This document shows positions 48,130 through 57,816 of a stretch of 64,000 bases of DNA, one piece after another. The translations under genes and the position numbers were made by a program. The notes below the pieces were generated by a model that saw only the letters and a list, made by a program, of their open reading frames with translations, had not been told where the DNA came from and did no database searches. The DNA is from Chromobacterium sp. IIBBL 290-4. GTDB taxonomy: Bacteria > Pseudomonadota > Gammaproteobacteria > Burkholderiales > Chromobacteriaceae. The stretch covers positions 1-64,000 of the forward strand of contig NZ_CP100128.1 in the NCBI RefSeq assembly GCF_024207115.1. Direction: 5' to 3'. Positions within the stretch are counted from its first letter, which is position 1. Each line of letters begins with the position of its first letter.

Positions 48130-50100
48130 TCAGTCGCCTTGCAGAATCCTCGACTCCGCCAAGGCCAGTTGCTCCGGCGTGCCCAGCAGCACCAGCACAT
48201 CGTCGGGCGATATCTCGAAAGCGTCGTCAAAGTCTGTCCGCCTGGCGCGCTGGCGGCGGATCGCCTTGATTTCCACACCCAATTCGGCCAGCTTCAACGC
48301 GCCCAAGGGATGGCCGATCGCCGCCGCCCCGCCGCAAACCTGCACGCTGAGCAGGCGCGGCACCAGCGCCTCGTCCAGACTCTCCACCTCATCGCTGCTG
48401 CCGCGGAAAAAGCCGCGGAACAGGTCGTAGCGCTCCTCCCGCACCGCCCGGATGCGGCGCAACACGCGGCTGGGCGGCACGCCGGCCTCCATCAAGGCCT
48501 GCGAAGCCAGCATCAGGCTGCCCTCCATCACCTCGGCCACCACCTCGTCCGCGCCCGCGCCGCGCAGCACATCCATCTCGCTGTCGTCCACTGTGCGCAC
48601 AATGACCGGCAGCTCAGGCCGCACCTCGCGCACCGCGTGCAGAATGCGCAGGGCGGCGTGGGTGTCGGCGAAAGTCACCACCACCACCTTGGCCCGCATC
48701 AGGCCGGCGGCGATCAGCACCTCTTTCTTGCCGGCATCGCCGAACACCACCTGATCGCCCGCCTCGCCGGCCTCGCGCACCCGCTCCGGGTCCATGTCCA
48801 GAGCGAACAGATTGATGTTTTCCGCCTCCAGCAGCCGCGCCAGCGCCTGGCCGCTGCGGCCATAGCCGCAAATCAGCACGTGCTCGCTCTTGCTCATGCT
48901 TGCCACCAGCATCTGGTGCAGGTCCAGCGATTGCAGCATCCAGTCCTGCTTGATCAGGCGGCGGGTGATGCGTTCGCCGTGCATGATCAGGAAAGGCGCG
49001 ATCAGCATGGAGATCAGGATGGCGGCGATGGCGGCCTGCGCCATCGGCGCGGCCACCAGCTTGAGATTCATCGACAATGCCAGCAGCACGAAGCCGAATT
49101 CGCCGCCTTGCGCCAGCGCCAGCGCGGCGCGCATCGAATCATTGGCGCGATGGCCGAGCATGCGCCCCAAGCCCAGCACCACGCCCAGCTTCAAGGGCAG
49201 CAACAGCAACAGCATCAGCAACACTTCGCCGAAGCGGCTGAACAAGACCGACAGCTCCAGCCGCATGCCGACCGTTATAAAGAAGAAGCCCAGCAGAATG
49301 TCGCGGAAAGGCTTGATGTCCTCTTCCACCTGGTAGCGGTATTCGGTTTCCGAGATCAGCATGCCGGCCACGAAAGCGCCCAGGGCCAGGCTCAGGCCCG
49401 ACAACTCGGTGAGCCAGGCCACGCCCAGCGTGACCAGCAGCACATTGATCATGAACAGCTCGCCGGAGCGCTGCCGCGCCACCAGGTGAAACCAGGGCCG
49501 CACCAGCCGCTGGCCGAAAAACAACAGCAAGGCCAGCACCACCATCACTTTGCCGCCGGCCTTGGCCAAGTCCAGCCATAAGGTTTCGCTGCCGCCGGCG
49601 AAAGCCGGCAACAGGATCAGCAAGGGGACGACGGCGATATCCTGGAACAGCAGCACGCCTATGGCCAGCTGGCCATGCGGCTGCGTCAGCTCCAGTCTTT
49701 CAGTCAGCAGTTTGCTGACGATGGCGGTGGACGACATCGCCAGCGCCCCGCCGATGGCAAAGCCGGTCAAGGCGCTGCCGCTGACAAAGCCGATGGCGAG
49801 CGCCACCAGCAGCATGGTGGCCGCCACCTGGGCGAATCCCATGCCGAACACCAGCTGCCGCATCGCTTTCAGCCTGGGCAAGGAAAACTCCAGGCCTATG
49901 GTGAACATCATGAAGACGATGCCGATCTCGCCCAGAAACGCGGTTTCCTCGCCTTGCGGAATCAGGCTCATCACCCCCGGCCCGGCCAGGAAGCCCACCA
50001 CCAGGTAGCCCAGCATGGCCGGCACTTTCAGGCTGCGGCACAAGGTCACCACCAGGACGGCGGCCAGCAGAACGAGAACAATGGGGGCCATGGAATGCAT
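48130..50100 (-). CDS. Kef-type monovalent cation/proton antiporter with RCK domain
   Basis: A 656-residue CPA2 antiporter resembling KefB/KefC/YbaL. About 12 helices occupy residues 1-385 (FTIGLEFSLPRLKAM, LLFQDIAVVPLLILLP, QGGEFGFVLLALS). Then follow a TrkA-N/RCK NAD-binding domain (LICGYGRSGQALARLLEAE) and a TrkA-C domain near the C-terminus. It probably exports potassium or protons during stress; no KefF-like partner is adjacent. The start at 50100 (MHSMAPIV) is chosen; the frame extends upstream but that part is not family-like. It is divergent from kdsD. Confidence 0.85.
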   Translation of the reverse strand: MHSMAPIVLVLLAAVLVVTLCRSLKVPAMLGYLVVGFLAGPGVMSLIPQGEETAFLGEIGIVFMMFTIGLEFSLPRLKAMRQLVFGMGFAQVAATMLLVALAIGFVSGSALTGFAIGGALAMSSTAIVSKLLTERLELTQPHGQLAIGVLLFQDIAVVPLLILLPAFAGGSETLWLDLAKAGGKVMVVLALLLFFGQRLVRPWFHLVARQRSGELFMINVLLVTLGVAWLTELSGLSLALGAFVAGMLISETEYRYQVEEDIKPFRDILLGFFFITVGMRLELSVLFSRFGEVLLMLLLLLPLKLGVVLGLGRMLGHRANDSMRAALALAQGGEFGFVLLALSMNLKLVAAPMAQAAIAAILISMLIAPFLIMHGERITRRLIKQDWMLQSLDLHQMLVASMSKSEHVLICGYGRSGQALARLLEAENINLFALDMDPERVREAGEAGDQVVFGDAGKKEVLIAAGLMRAKVVVVTFADTHAALRILHAVREVRPELPVIVRTVDDSEMDVLRGAGADEVVAEVMEGSLMLASQALMEAGVPPSRVLRRIRAVREERYDLFRGFFRGSSDEVESLDEALVPRLLSVQVCGGAAAIGHPLGALKLAELGVEIKAIRRQRARRTDFDDAFEISPDDVLVLLGTPEQLALAESRILQGD

Positions 50101-50196
50101 CGGCGATCGGATCTCCCGCGACAGGTTTGGACAGGGAAAACTGCGACCGCCAAGCAAAAGTTGCACCAGCACCCGCGTCAATCGATTATAACCTTT

Positions 50197-50204
50197 GATA
50201 TACT
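50197..50204 (+). promoter_or_regulatory. extended -10 promoter of the kdsD operon
   Basis: TGATATACT holds a TG-extended TATACT at 50199-50204; the -35 position is weak. The predicted start near 50211 is almost at the kdsD ATG (50213). Confidence 0.45.
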
Positions 50205-50212
50205 TTTGCCTT

Positions 50213-51193
50213 ATGGAAAAAATTCACGCCTCCCGCCGCCTGGAATTGGCGCGCGAAGTTCTGTGCACGGAAGCCTCAGCCCTCTCCACGCTGGCGGAGA
50301 AATTGAATGGCGATTTTCTCGAAGCCGTGGACGCCATCCTGTCCTGCCGGGGCCGGGTGATCGTCACCGGCATGGGCAAATCCGGCCATGTCGGCCGCAA
50401 GATCGCCGCCACGCTGGCCAGCACCGGCACGCCGGCCTTTTTCGTCCATCCGGCCGAGGCCGCGCATGGCGACCTGGGCATGATCACCGGCGGCGACATC
50501 GTGATCGCGCTGTCCAATTCGGGCGAGTCCGGCGAGGTGGTCTCTCTGCTGCCGGCGCTCAAGCTGAAAGGCAGCAAGCTGATCGCCATTTCCGGCCGGG
50601 AAGACTCCTCGCTGGCGCAAGCGGCGGACATTCTGCTGCACACCCACGTGGAGCGCGAGGCCTGCCCGCTGAATCTGGCGCCCACCACCAGCACTACGGC
50701 GCAGATCGCGCTGGGCGACGCGCTGGCGGTCACGCTGATGGAAGTGCGCGGCTTCGGCAAGAGCGATTTCGCGCTGTCCCATCCCGGCGGCAGCCTGGGT
50801 CGCCGCCTGCTGGTGCATGTGCGCGATCTGATGCACAGCGGCGACGCCCTGCCGCGCGTCGCGCCCGGCACGCTGCTGAAGGACGCGCTGCTGGAAATGT
50901 CGCAGAAGCGGCTGGGCATGGTGACGGTTTGCGATGCGGACAATGCGCTGCTGGGCATCTATACCGACGGCGATTTGCGCCGCACGCTGGCCAATGCCGC
51001 CGATGTCTACAGTTTGAAAATCGATGAGGTGATGAGCCCGACTCCGCGCACCATCCATCAAGACAAGCTGGCCGCGGAAGCGGGCTTCGTGATGAAGGAA
51101 AAGCAGATCACCAGCCTGGTAGCCGTGGACGACGCAGGCAAACTCGCCGGCGTGATCCACATGCACGATCTGTTGCGCGAAGGCGTCTTTTGA
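50213..51193 (+). CDS. kdsD: D-arabinose 5-phosphate isomerase
   Basis: Converts ribulose 5-phosphate to arabinose 5-phosphate, the first step of Kdo synthesis for lipopolysaccharide. The 326 residues hold a SIS domain (VIVTGMGKSGHVGRKIAATLASTG; ALSNSGESGEV; LAPTTSTTAQIALGDALAV) and two CBS domains at about 205-325, as in KdsD/KpsF. The start MEKIHASRR at 50213 has no room for a ribosome site if the nearby promoter is used. It begins a long collinear block through lptB and rpoN. Confidence 0.95.
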   Translation: MEKIHASRRLELAREVLCTEASALSTLAEKLNGDFLEAVDAILSCRGRVIVTGMGKSGHVGRKIAATLASTGTPAFFVHPAEAAHGDLGMITGGDIVIALSNSGESGEVVSLLPALKLKGSKLIAISGREDSSLAQAADILLHTHVEREACPLNLAPTTSTTAQIALGDALAVTLMEVRGFGKSDFALSHPGGSLGRRLLVHVRDLMHSGDALPRVAPGTLLKDALLEMSQKRLGMVTVCDADNALLGIYTDGDLRRTLANAADVYSLKIDEVMSPTPRTIHQDKLAAEAGFVMKEKQITSLVAVDDAGKLAGVIHMHDLLREGVF

Positions 51194-51198
51194 TTTCA

Positions 51199-51220
51199 CC
51201 CTCCGTCTGAAGGCGGAGGG
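51199..51220 (+). repeat. intercistronic hairpin between kdsD and kdsC
   Basis: CCCTCCG at 51199-51205 pairs with CGGAGGG at 51214-51220, extendable by two pairs to a TGAA tetraloop. There is no T-run; the kdsC ribosome site follows at once. Confidence 0.6.
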
Positions 51221-51235
51221 CTATTAGGAACAAGC

Positions 51236-51760
51236 ATGCGAATGATTTCCGAGCAGGCCCGCAAGGTGAAGCTGCTGATCATGGATGTGGACGGCGTCAT
51301 GACCGACGGCCGCATCTACTACAACGCCCAGGGCGAAGAGAGCAAATCGTTCTATGTGCAAGACGGCCTCGGCCTGCGCCTGCTGCAATCCACCGGCGTG
51401 CAACTGGCCATCATCTCCGGCCGCGCCGACCGTTGCGTCGAACATCGCGCCAAGGCGCTGAAGATCGACCACTACTATGGCGGCGTCCACGACAAGAAGG
51501 TGGCGCTGGCCGACGTATTGAAAAAGACCGGCCTGACCGCCGAGCAATGCGCCTTCATCGGCGACGATCTGATCGACCTGCCCATCCTGACCCGCGTCGG
51601 CCTGGCCGTCGCCGTGCCGGAAGCGCCGCCGCAGGTTCGTCAGCATTGCCATTACGTCACCGGCAATCCCGGCGGCCATGGCGCGGTGCGCGAGCTGACC
51701 GAAATGATCATGCAGGCGCAAGGCACCTTCGACGCCATCGTGAACGGATATCTGGAATGA
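51236..51760 (+). CDS. kdsC: 3-deoxy-D-manno-octulosonate 8-phosphate phosphatase
   Basis: Removes phosphate from Kdo-8-P. It is a 174-residue C0-type HAD phosphatase without cap; motif I is LLIMDVDGVMTDG with Asp17 and Asp19, then LAIISGRADRCVEHRAKAL and FIGDDLIDLPILTRVG-like motif IV. The AGGAA site lies six bases before the ATG. Its stop overlaps the lptC start by four bases (ATGA). Confidence 0.95.
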   Translation: MRMISEQARKVKLLIMDVDGVMTDGRIYYNAQGEESKSFYVQDGLGLRLLQSTGVQLAIISGRADRCVEHRAKALKIDHYYGGVHDKKVALADVLKKTGLTAEQCAFIGDDLIDLPILTRVGLAVAVPEAPPQVRQHCHYVTGNPGGHGAVRELTEMIMQAQGTFDAIVNGYLE

Positions 51761-52326
51761 ACCGACTGCTGCGCTCACATCGCCTGTTTCCGGTGCTGCT
51801 GATCGGCCTCACCGCCATGCTGACGCTATGGCTGGACCAGATTTCGCGCTGGGACACCCACAAGCGCGATCTCGACCCCGACAAACCGGAATACGTGGCC
51901 GAACATATCACCGCCACCCGCTACGATCCGCAAGGCAAGCTGCAGGACCGGATGATCGCGGACCGAATGTGGCAATACCCCAGCAAGCCGGACGCTTTCT
52001 TCGAACACCCCGAGCTGTTCCAGTATCAGCAAGGCGTGATGCAATACCATGTCATCGGCGACAGCGGCCGCTACAACAACAAAACCCGGCAAGCGTACTT
52101 CGACAAGAAGGTCACGCTGATCAAGCCCGCCGACAGCAAACAGCCGGAAACCCGCTTGCAGAGCAGCGCCATGCTGGTGGACACCGCCAAGAATGTCGCC
52201 AGCTCCCAAGCGCCGTCGGTGGCCTACCAAGGAAAATCGGAGGCCCACTCCATCGGGTTCGTTTATCAACAGCAATTGGGCCTGCTCAATCTGCTCTCCA
52301 AGACCAAGATCATCTATGCCAAATAA
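51757..52326 (+). CDS. lptC: LPS export protein LptC
   Basis: A 189-residue bitopic protein that passes lipopolysaccharide from LptBFG to LptA. One N-terminal helix (FPVLLIGLTAMLTLWL) is followed by a periplasmic beta-jellyroll. Typical parts are YVAEHITATRYDPQGKL, YNNKTRQAYFDKKVTLIKP and the C-terminal KTKIIYAK. It is translationally coupled to kdsC, and its 3' end overlaps lptA by 11 bases. Confidence 0.93.
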   Translation: MNRLLRSHRLFPVLLIGLTAMLTLWLDQISRWDTHKRDLDPDKPEYVAEHITATRYDPQGKLQDRMIADRMWQYPSKPDAFFEHPELFQYQQGVMQYHVIGDSGRYNNKTRQAYFDKKVTLIKPADSKQPETRLQSSAMLVDTAKNVASSQAPSVAYQGKSEAHSIGFVYQQQLGLLNLLSKTKIIYAK

Positions 52327-52876
52327 CACCCGCACTCTGCTGGCCAGCCTGCTGCTGGCCGCTTCCGCTTTGGCGCACGCCGAGCTGGCCGACCGCGACA
52401 AACCAGTGGAAATCACCAGCGACAACGGCTGCGTAATGGATCAGATCAAGGGCGTGTCCACCTGCTCCGGCAATGTGGTGGTGGTGCAAGGCACCTTGCG
52501 CCTGAACTCCGACAGATTAGTCGTCACCCAAGACAAGGCCGGCAATCAGACGCTGCACGCCACCGGCCGCATCGTGACTTTCCGTCAAAAGATGGATAAC
52601 AACCAAGGCTGGGTGGAAGGCCAAACCAGCCAGCTGGATTACGACAGCGCCAAGAACCTGGCGGTGCTGACCGGCAATGCCCGCGTCAAGCGCAATGGCG
52701 ACCTCTCCATCGGCACGATCATCCGCTACAACACGCTGGATCAAACCTATGAAGTGGTCGGCGGCGGCGCGGCGGCCGGCGCGCAAGGCCGCACCACCGT
52801 GATCATCCAGCCGAAGAAAACCGCCTCCCAGCCCGCCGCTGCCAGCAAGCCGGCGGCAGGGAGCGCCAAGCCATGA
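52316..52876 (+). CDS. lptA: LPS transport periplasmic protein LptA
   Basis: A 186-residue periplasmic bridge protein. The signal peptide ([19 protein letters not shown]) precedes the OstA-like fold: [36 protein letters not shown] and GHARV-like [10 protein letters not shown]. An Ala/Pro/Lys-rich tail follows. The start MPNNTR at 52316 lies inside lptC. The last four bases overlap lptB. Confidence 0.93.
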   Translation: MPNNTRTLLASLLLAASALAHAELADRDKPVEITSDNGCVMDQIKGVSTCSGNVVVVQGTLRLNSDRLVVTQDKAGNQTLHATGRIVTFRQKMDNNQGWVEGQTSQLDYDSAKNLAVLTGNARVKRNGDLSIGTIIRYNTLDQTYEVVGGGAAAGAQGRTTVIIQPKKTASQPAAASKPAAGSAKP

Positions 52877-53607
52877 CCATGAAGCCCAGCACCCTCTCCG
52901 TCGCCCACCTGAAAAAGCGCTTCAAGAAGCGCACCGTGGTCAAAGACGTCTCGCTGCAGATCTCCAGCGGCGAAGTCGTCGGCCTGCTCGGCCCCAACGG
53001 CGCCGGCAAAACCACCAGCTTCTACATGATCGTCGGCCTGATCGGCGCCGACGACGGCGAAATCCAGCTCGACGGCGAAAGCATCACCCACTACGCCATC
53101 CACCAGCGCGCGCAGATGGGCCTGGGCTATTTGCCGCAAGAAGCTTCCATCTTCCGCCGCATGACGGTGGAAGAGAACATCGCCGCCATCCTGGAGATTT
53201 CTGGCCGCAAGGGCAAACAGCTGGAAAAAGAGCTGGACCTGCTGCTGGACGACCTCAACATCGCCCACTTGCGCGACAGCAATGCCTTGTCGCTGTCCGG
53301 CGGCGAGCGCCGCCGCGTGGAGATCGCCCGCGTGCTGGCCACCCGTCCGCGCTTCATCCTGCTGGACGAGCCGTTCGCCGGCGTGGACCCGATCGCGGTG
53401 ATCGACATCCAGAAGATCATCTCCTTCCTCAAGGGCCGCGGCATCGGCGTGCTGATCACCGACCACAACGTCCGCGAAACGCTGCGCATCTGCGACCGCG
53501 CCTACATCATCAGCGACGGCTCGGTGCTGGCTTCCGGCGAACCCGAAGAACTGGTCAATAACGAGAGAGTGCGCGAGGTCTACCTCGGCGAACACTTCCA
53601 TCTGTAA
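52873..53607 (+). CDS. lptB: LPS export ABC transporter ATPase LptB
   Basis: A 244-residue ABC ATPase powering lipopolysaccharide export. Walker A is [17 protein letters not shown] near residue 37; the signature is [18 protein letters not shown]; Walker B is [16 protein letters not shown], all classic LptB. The C-terminus is [11 protein letters not shown]. It overlaps lptA (ATGA) and is followed after three bases by rpoN. Confidence 0.97.
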   Translation: MTMKPSTLSVAHLKKRFKKRTVVKDVSLQISSGEVVGLLGPNGAGKTTSFYMIVGLIGADDGEIQLDGESITHYAIHQRAQMGLGYLPQEASIFRRMTVEENIAAILEISGRKGKQLEKELDLLLDDLNIAHLRDSNALSLSGGERRRVEIARVLATRPRFILLDEPFAGVDPIAVIDIQKIISFLKGRGIGVLITDHNVRETLRICDRAYIISDGSVLASGEPEELVNNERVREVYLGEHFHL

Positions 53608-53610
53608 GCA

Positions 53611-55005
53611 ATGAAACAGGCCCTCCAGCTCAAAGTTTCCCAGCAGCTGACGCTGACGCCCCAACTGCAACAATCGATCAAATTGCTGCAGCTCTCCACG
53701 CTGGATCTGCAAGCGGAAGTCGAGCGTTTTCTGCTCGACAACCCCTTGCTGGAGCACAGCGACGAGCCGCGCGAAGCCGATAGCCCCTCCGACCGGGAAG
53801 ACGCGCCGGCGGAAAGCGCGGCGGACGATGCGCGAGACGGCGATGGCGGCGAATTGCTGGAATGGGGCGGCGGCAGCCGCGCCGCCGGCGACGACGACTT
53901 CGACCCCATGCTGAACGTGCCGTGCCAGGTCACCCTGCGCGAGCATCTGCTGGCGCAGTTGGGCGAGGTGGCGCTCTCGGATCGCGATCGGGCCATCATG
54001 CGCCTGCTGATCGAAGAGTTGGACGATGACGGCTATCTGCCGGTGCAGCTGGAAGAGCTGGCCAGCAATATCCCGCTGGAGCTGGAGCTGGACAGCGACG
54101 AGCTGGCGGTGGGACTGCGCCTGCTGCAGCAGTTCGACCCCGCCGGCGTGGGCGCGCGCTCGCTGGCCGAGGCGCTGGAGCTGCAGCTGCTGCGCCGTCC
54201 CGGCCAAGAACCGGGACACGCCCTGGCGCTGACTATCGTCCGCGAGCATCTCGCGCTGCTGGGCAACCGCGACTACGCCCGCTTGAAAAAAACGCTGGGC
54301 TGCGGCGACGATCAGCTGCGCGAAGCGCAAACGCAGATCGCCAGCCTCAATCCCCGCCCGGCCGCCGGCTTCGTCGAGGGCGAGGTCCATTACGTGATTC
54401 CCGACATCAGCGTGCGCAAACGCCGCGGCCGCTGGGTGGCCGAACTCAACCGCGCCGCCATGCCCAAGCTGCGCGTCAACGGGCTGTATGAGCGCATGCT
54501 GGCCGACAACCGCGGCCAGAACGGCGAAATGTCGGGGCGGCTTCAGGAGGCGCGCTGGCTGGTGAAAAACATTCAACAGCGGTTTGACACCATCCTGAAA
54601 GTGGCGGAAGCTATTGTTGAACGTCAACAATTGTTCTTTGAACATGGCGAAGTGGCGATGCGCCCGCTGATCCTGCGCGACATCGCCGAAGAAATCGGCC
54701 TGCACGAATCCACCGTCTCGCGCTCGACCAGCCAGAAGTATCTGCTATGCGCGCGAGGTTTGTTCGAGCTCAAGTATTTCTTCGGCAGTTCGCTGGAAAC
54801 TGAAAGCGGCGGAGAGTGCTCCGCCACGGCGATCAAGGCCCACATCCGCGGCATGGTGGAGTCGGAAAATCCGGCCAAGCCGCTGTCGGACAGCGCCATC
54901 GCCGATGCGCTGGACAAGCTGGGAATACAGGTTGCCAGACGCACCGTAGCCAAGTATCGTGAAGCCATGCAGATTCCTCCCGTGAATCTGCGCAAGACAC
55001 TGTAA
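53611..55005 (+). CDS. rpoN: RNA polymerase sigma-54 factor
   Basis: A 464-residue sigma-54. Region I is Gln/Leu-rich (QLKVSQQLTLTPQLQQSIKLLQLS); an acidic linker follows at about 50-90; the core-binding domain spans about 110-300; the HTH contains IGLHESTVSRSTSQKYLL; and the RpoN box is ARRTVAKYREAMQIPP near the C-terminus. It directs transcription of nitrogen, motility and other genes with -24/-12 promoters. It sits in the standard lptB-rpoN-hpf order. Confidence 0.97.
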   Translation: MKQALQLKVSQQLTLTPQLQQSIKLLQLSTLDLQAEVERFLLDNPLLEHSDEPREADSPSDREDAPAESAADDARDGDGGELLEWGGGSRAAGDDDFDPMLNVPCQVTLREHLLAQLGEVALSDRDRAIMRLLIEELDDDGYLPVQLEELASNIPLELELDSDELAVGLRLLQQFDPAGVGARSLAEALELQLLRRPGQEPGHALALTIVREHLALLGNRDYARLKKTLGCGDDQLREAQTQIASLNPRPAAGFVEGEVHYVIPDISVRKRRGRWVAELNRAAMPKLRVNGLYERMLADNRGQNGEMSGRLQEARWLVKNIQQRFDTILKVAEAIVERQQLFFEHGEVAMRPLILRDIAEEIGLHESTVSRSTSQKYLLCARGLFELKYFFGSSLETESGGECSATAIKAHIRGMVESENPAKPLSDSAIADALDKLGIQVARRTVAKYREAMQIPPVNLRKTL

Positions 55006-55027
55006 AGCGCCACAGCAGAATACCAAG

Positions 55028-55051
55028 CCGCCCGGCGACCCATCCGGGCGG
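55028..55051 (+). repeat. intercistronic hairpin between rpoN and hpf
   Basis: CCGCCCGG at 55028-55035 pairs with CCGGGCGG at 55044-55051; no T-run. The hpf ribosome site (AAGGAG) follows. Confidence 0.55.
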
Positions 55052-55074
55052 ATAACACCAGAAGGAGCTAGGGT

Positions 55075-55407
55075 ATGAACCTCAAAGTTACTGGTCTGCA
55101 TCTGGAAGTCACCCCGTCGCTGCGCGAATACATCGAAAGCAAACTGGAGCGCATTACCCGACACGTCGACAATGTGATCGATATCTCCGTCACCCTGTCG
55201 GTGGACAAGCTGGTTCAGAAGGCCGAGGTTAACGTACACCTGTCCGGCAAGGACATCCACATCGAGGCCACCGAAGCCGATCTGTACGCCGCCATCGACC
55301 TGTTGATGGACAAACTGGATCGCCAAGTGCTGAAGCACAAGGAGAAGCAGACCGAGCACCGCGCGGTGGGCTCGGGCGAGTCCTCCCAGGCGCAAGCCTC
55401 GCTGTAA
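55075..55407 (+). CDS. hpf: ribosome hibernation promoting factor, short form
   Basis: A 110-residue protein that binds the decoding centre and stores ribosomes as inactive dimers. It starts [20 protein letters not shown] and has the YfiA/HPF fold with KVNV-like [36 protein letters not shown]. It lacks the C-terminal dimerisation domain of long HPF. AAGGAG lies eight bases upstream. An intrinsic terminator follows, so ptsN can be expressed separately. Confidence 0.95.
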   Translation: MNLKVTGLHLEVTPSLREYIESKLERITRHVDNVIDISVTLSVDKLVQKAEVNVHLSGKDIHIEATEADLYAAIDLLMDKLDRQVLKHKEKQTEHRAVGSGESSQAQASL

Positions 55408-55422
55408 GGCGGCTCAAATGGC

Positions 55423-55450
55423 AACGGGAACCAGGCGGTTCCCGTTTTTC
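55423..55450 (+). terminator. Rho-independent terminator after hpf
   Basis: AACGGGAACC at 55423-55432 pairs with GGTTCCCGTT at 55437-55446 around AGGC, followed by TTTC. Confidence 0.9.
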
Positions 55451-55531
55451 TTTGCGCCTGCCGGTTTTCAGTACTATCAAGGCAACGTAGAATTCCAGCT
55501 TTCTCCCCAAGCCGCATGCATAACTAAAGAT

Positions 55532-55993
55532 ATGAACCTCATCGGCAAGATCCTGACCCCGGACCACGTGCTGCTGGATCTGGACGTCGCCAGCAAGAAG
55601 CGGGTGTTCGAGCAGGTGGGCCTGTTGGTGGAAAACACCCGCGGCATCGCCCGCAGCGAAATCTTCGACAGCCTGTTCAGCCGTGAAAAACTCGGCTCCA
55701 CCGGGCTGGGCCAAGGCGTGGCCATTCCCCATGGCCGGGCCCGCGGCCTGAAGGAGGCCACCGGCGTATTCATCCGCCTGAAGGCCCCCATCCCCTTCGA
55801 CGCGCCGGACGGCAAGCCCGTGCAATGCCTGTTCGTGCTGCTGGTGCCCGAGCACGCCACCGACCTGCATCTGCAAGTGCTGTCGGAACTGGCGCAGATG
55901 TTCTCCAGCCGCCAGATGCGCGAAAAGATGCTGACCATCACCATGCGCGACGAACTCTATCAGCTGCTCAGCGAGTGGACGCCCAATGCCTAG
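55532..55993 (+). CDS. ptsN: nitrogen-PTS EIIA component
   Basis: A 153-residue EIIA-Ntr, a regulatory phosphoprotein of the nitrogen PTS. The phosphorylated His is His67 in [11 protein letters not shown]. The start at 55532 ([17 protein letters not shown]) is chosen because the longer frame runs back through the terminator. It overlaps hprK by eight bases. Confidence 0.93.
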   Translation: MNLIGKILTPDHVLLDLDVASKKRVFEQVGLLVENTRGIARSEIFDSLFSREKLGSTGLGQGVAIPHGRARGLKEATGVFIRLKAPIPFDAPDGKPVQCLFVLLVPEHATDLHLQVLSELAQMFSSRQMREKMLTITMRDELYQLLSEWTPNA

Positions 55994-56942
55994 CATCACC
56001 GTACGCAGGCTGTATCAGGAAAACCAGCAAAAGCTCAACCTGACCTGGGTGGCCGGCACAGGCGGCGCCGACAATGTCATCGGCAACGATGAGCAGCGCC
56101 CCACCCTCGCCCTGGTGGGCCACCTCAACTTCATCCACCCCAACCGGGTGCAGGTGCTGGGCCTGGCCGAGGTGGACTATTTGAACAAGCTGGAGCAGTC
56201 CGCCGCCAAGACGGCGCTGGACCAGCTGTTCCACAAGAGCATGTCGGTGGTGATGGTGACCAACGGCCAGCCCGTGCCGCGGCTGCTGCGCGACTACTGC
56301 CACAGCCACAATGTGCCCTTGATGTGCAGCACGCTGGAAAGCCCCTATCTGATGGACGTGCTGCGCATTTACCTGGCGCGCGCCCTGGCGGTGTCCACCG
56401 TGCTGCACGGCGTATTCCTCGACGTGTTCGAGATCGGCGTGCTGATCATGGGCGATTCGGCGATGGGCAAGAGCGAACTGGCGCTGGAGCTGATCTCGCG
56501 CGGCCACGGCATGGTGGCGGACGACGCGGTGGAGCTGTACCGCATCGGCCCGGACACGCTGGAAGGCCGCTGCCCGCCGCTGCTGCGCGACTTCCTGGAA
56601 GTTCGTGGCCTCGGCATCCTCAATATCCGCACTATCTTCGGCGAAACCGCGGTGCGTCCCAAGAAGGTGCTGAAGCTGATCATCCACCTGGTCAAAGCCA
56701 ACGATCAGGCGATGCAGGCGCTGGACCGGCTCAACATCCAGTCGGAAACCCAGGACATCATCGGCGTCACCGTGCGCAAGGTGGTGCTGCCCGTGGCCGC
56801 CGGCCGCAACCTGGCGGTGCTGGTGGAAGCCGCGGTGCGCAATTACATCCTGCAGCTGCGCGGCATAGACAGCACCCGGGAGTTCATCGAACGCCACACC
56901 AACTTCTTGAGAGACCAGGAAAATGCGCCTGATATTGATTAG
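55986..56942 (+). CDS. hprK: HPr kinase/phosphorylase
   Basis: A 318-residue enzyme that phosphorylates and dephosphorylates HPr on Ser46. The N-terminal domain is followed by the P-loop [19 protein letters not shown] near residue 157, the catalytic LVADDAVEL and the signature [10 protein letters not shown]. In betaproteobacteria it occurs without sugar transport PTS genes, suggesting a regulatory PTS. Its end overlaps rapZ by 20 bases. Confidence 0.95.
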   Translation: MPSITVRRLYQENQQKLNLTWVAGTGGADNVIGNDEQRPTLALVGHLNFIHPNRVQVLGLAEVDYLNKLEQSAAKTALDQLFHKSMSVVMVTNGQPVPRLLRDYCHSHNVPLMCSTLESPYLMDVLRIYLARALAVSTVLHGVFLDVFEIGVLIMGDSAMGKSELALELISRGHGMVADDAVELYRIGPDTLEGRCPPLLRDFLEVRGLGILNIRTIFGETAVRPKKVLKLIIHLVKANDQAMQALDRLNIQSETQDIIGVTVRKVVLPVAAGRNLAVLVEAAVRNYILQLRGIDSTREFIERHTNFLRDQENAPDID

Positions 56943-57765
56943 CGGCCTGTCCGGCTCCGGCAAATCGGTGGCGCTGCGCGCGCTGGAGGATTCCGGCTTC
57001 TACTGCGTGGACAATCTCCCCGCCACCATGCTGCCCGAGGCGCTGGAGCTGTACGCCGACTTCGGCTACCAGGACATCGCCATCAGCGTGGACACCCGCT
57101 CAGGCCCCTCGCTGGGCGCCCTGCCCGACGTTGTGGCGCAACTGCGCGCGCAAAACATAGACGTGCGCCTGCTGTTTCTGGAGGCTCGCCCGGAAACGCT
57201 GGTCAAGCGCTTTTCCGAAACCCGGCGCCGCCATCCCCTGTCCGGCGCCGGCATCACGGTGGAGGAAGCGATCCAGGTCGAACAGGAAATGCTCAGCGAT
57301 GTGCCGGAACTCGGCACCCGCATCGACACCAGCGAGCTGTCGGCCAACGCCCTGCGCAGCTGGGTGCGCGAACTGGTCGACGCCGACTCCGGCAAGCTGA
57401 CGCTGATCTTCCAATCCTTCGGCTTCAAACATGGCGTGCCGCAAGACGCAGACTTCGTCTTCGACGTCCGCTGCCTGCCCAACCCGCACTACGACCAAGC
57501 CTTGCGCCCGTTCACCGGCCGCGATCAGCCCATCATCGACTTCTTCGCCAAGCACTCGGAAGTGGCGGAGATGATAGCCGACATCCAGGCCATGATCGCC
57601 AAGTGGCTGCCCTGCTACAACAAGGAAAACCGCAGCTATCTGACGGTGGCCATCGGCTGCACCGGCGGCCAGCACCGCTCGGTGTTCATCGCCGAAAACC
57701 TGGCCCGCGCCTTCGCCGGCAAGCAGGTGCTGGTGCGCCACCGCCAGCTGTATCGCGATCACTGA
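56923..57765 (+). CDS. rapZ: RNase adapter protein RapZ
   Basis: A 280-residue P-loop protein (YvcJ family). Walker A is [17 protein letters not shown] at residues 7-23; YCVDNLP follows; the C-terminal RNA-binding part has [13 protein letters not shown]. In E. coli RapZ directs a small RNA to RNase E to tune amino-sugar synthesis; here its partner is unknown. The overlap with hprK suggests coupling. Confidence 0.95.
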   Translation: MRLILISGLSGSGKSVALRALEDSGFYCVDNLPATMLPEALELYADFGYQDIAISVDTRSGPSLGALPDVVAQLRAQNIDVRLLFLEARPETLVKRFSETRRRHPLSGAGITVEEAIQVEQEMLSDVPELGTRIDTSELSANALRSWVRELVDADSGKLTLIFQSFGFKHGVPQDADFVFDVRCLPNPHYDQALRPFTGRDQPIIDFFAKHSEVAEMIADIQAMIAKWLPCYNKENRSYLTVAIGCTGGQHRSVFIAENLARAFAGKQVLVRHRQLYRDH

Positions 57766-57816
57766 TCGATCCGCGCCCCCGCCCAAGCCGGCGGGCGGCG
57801 CACGCAGGAGACAAGA

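Noticed and set aside
52747..54705. A 652-codon open frame opposite lptB and rpoN
   Set aside because: It crosses two well-identified genes and has no motif.
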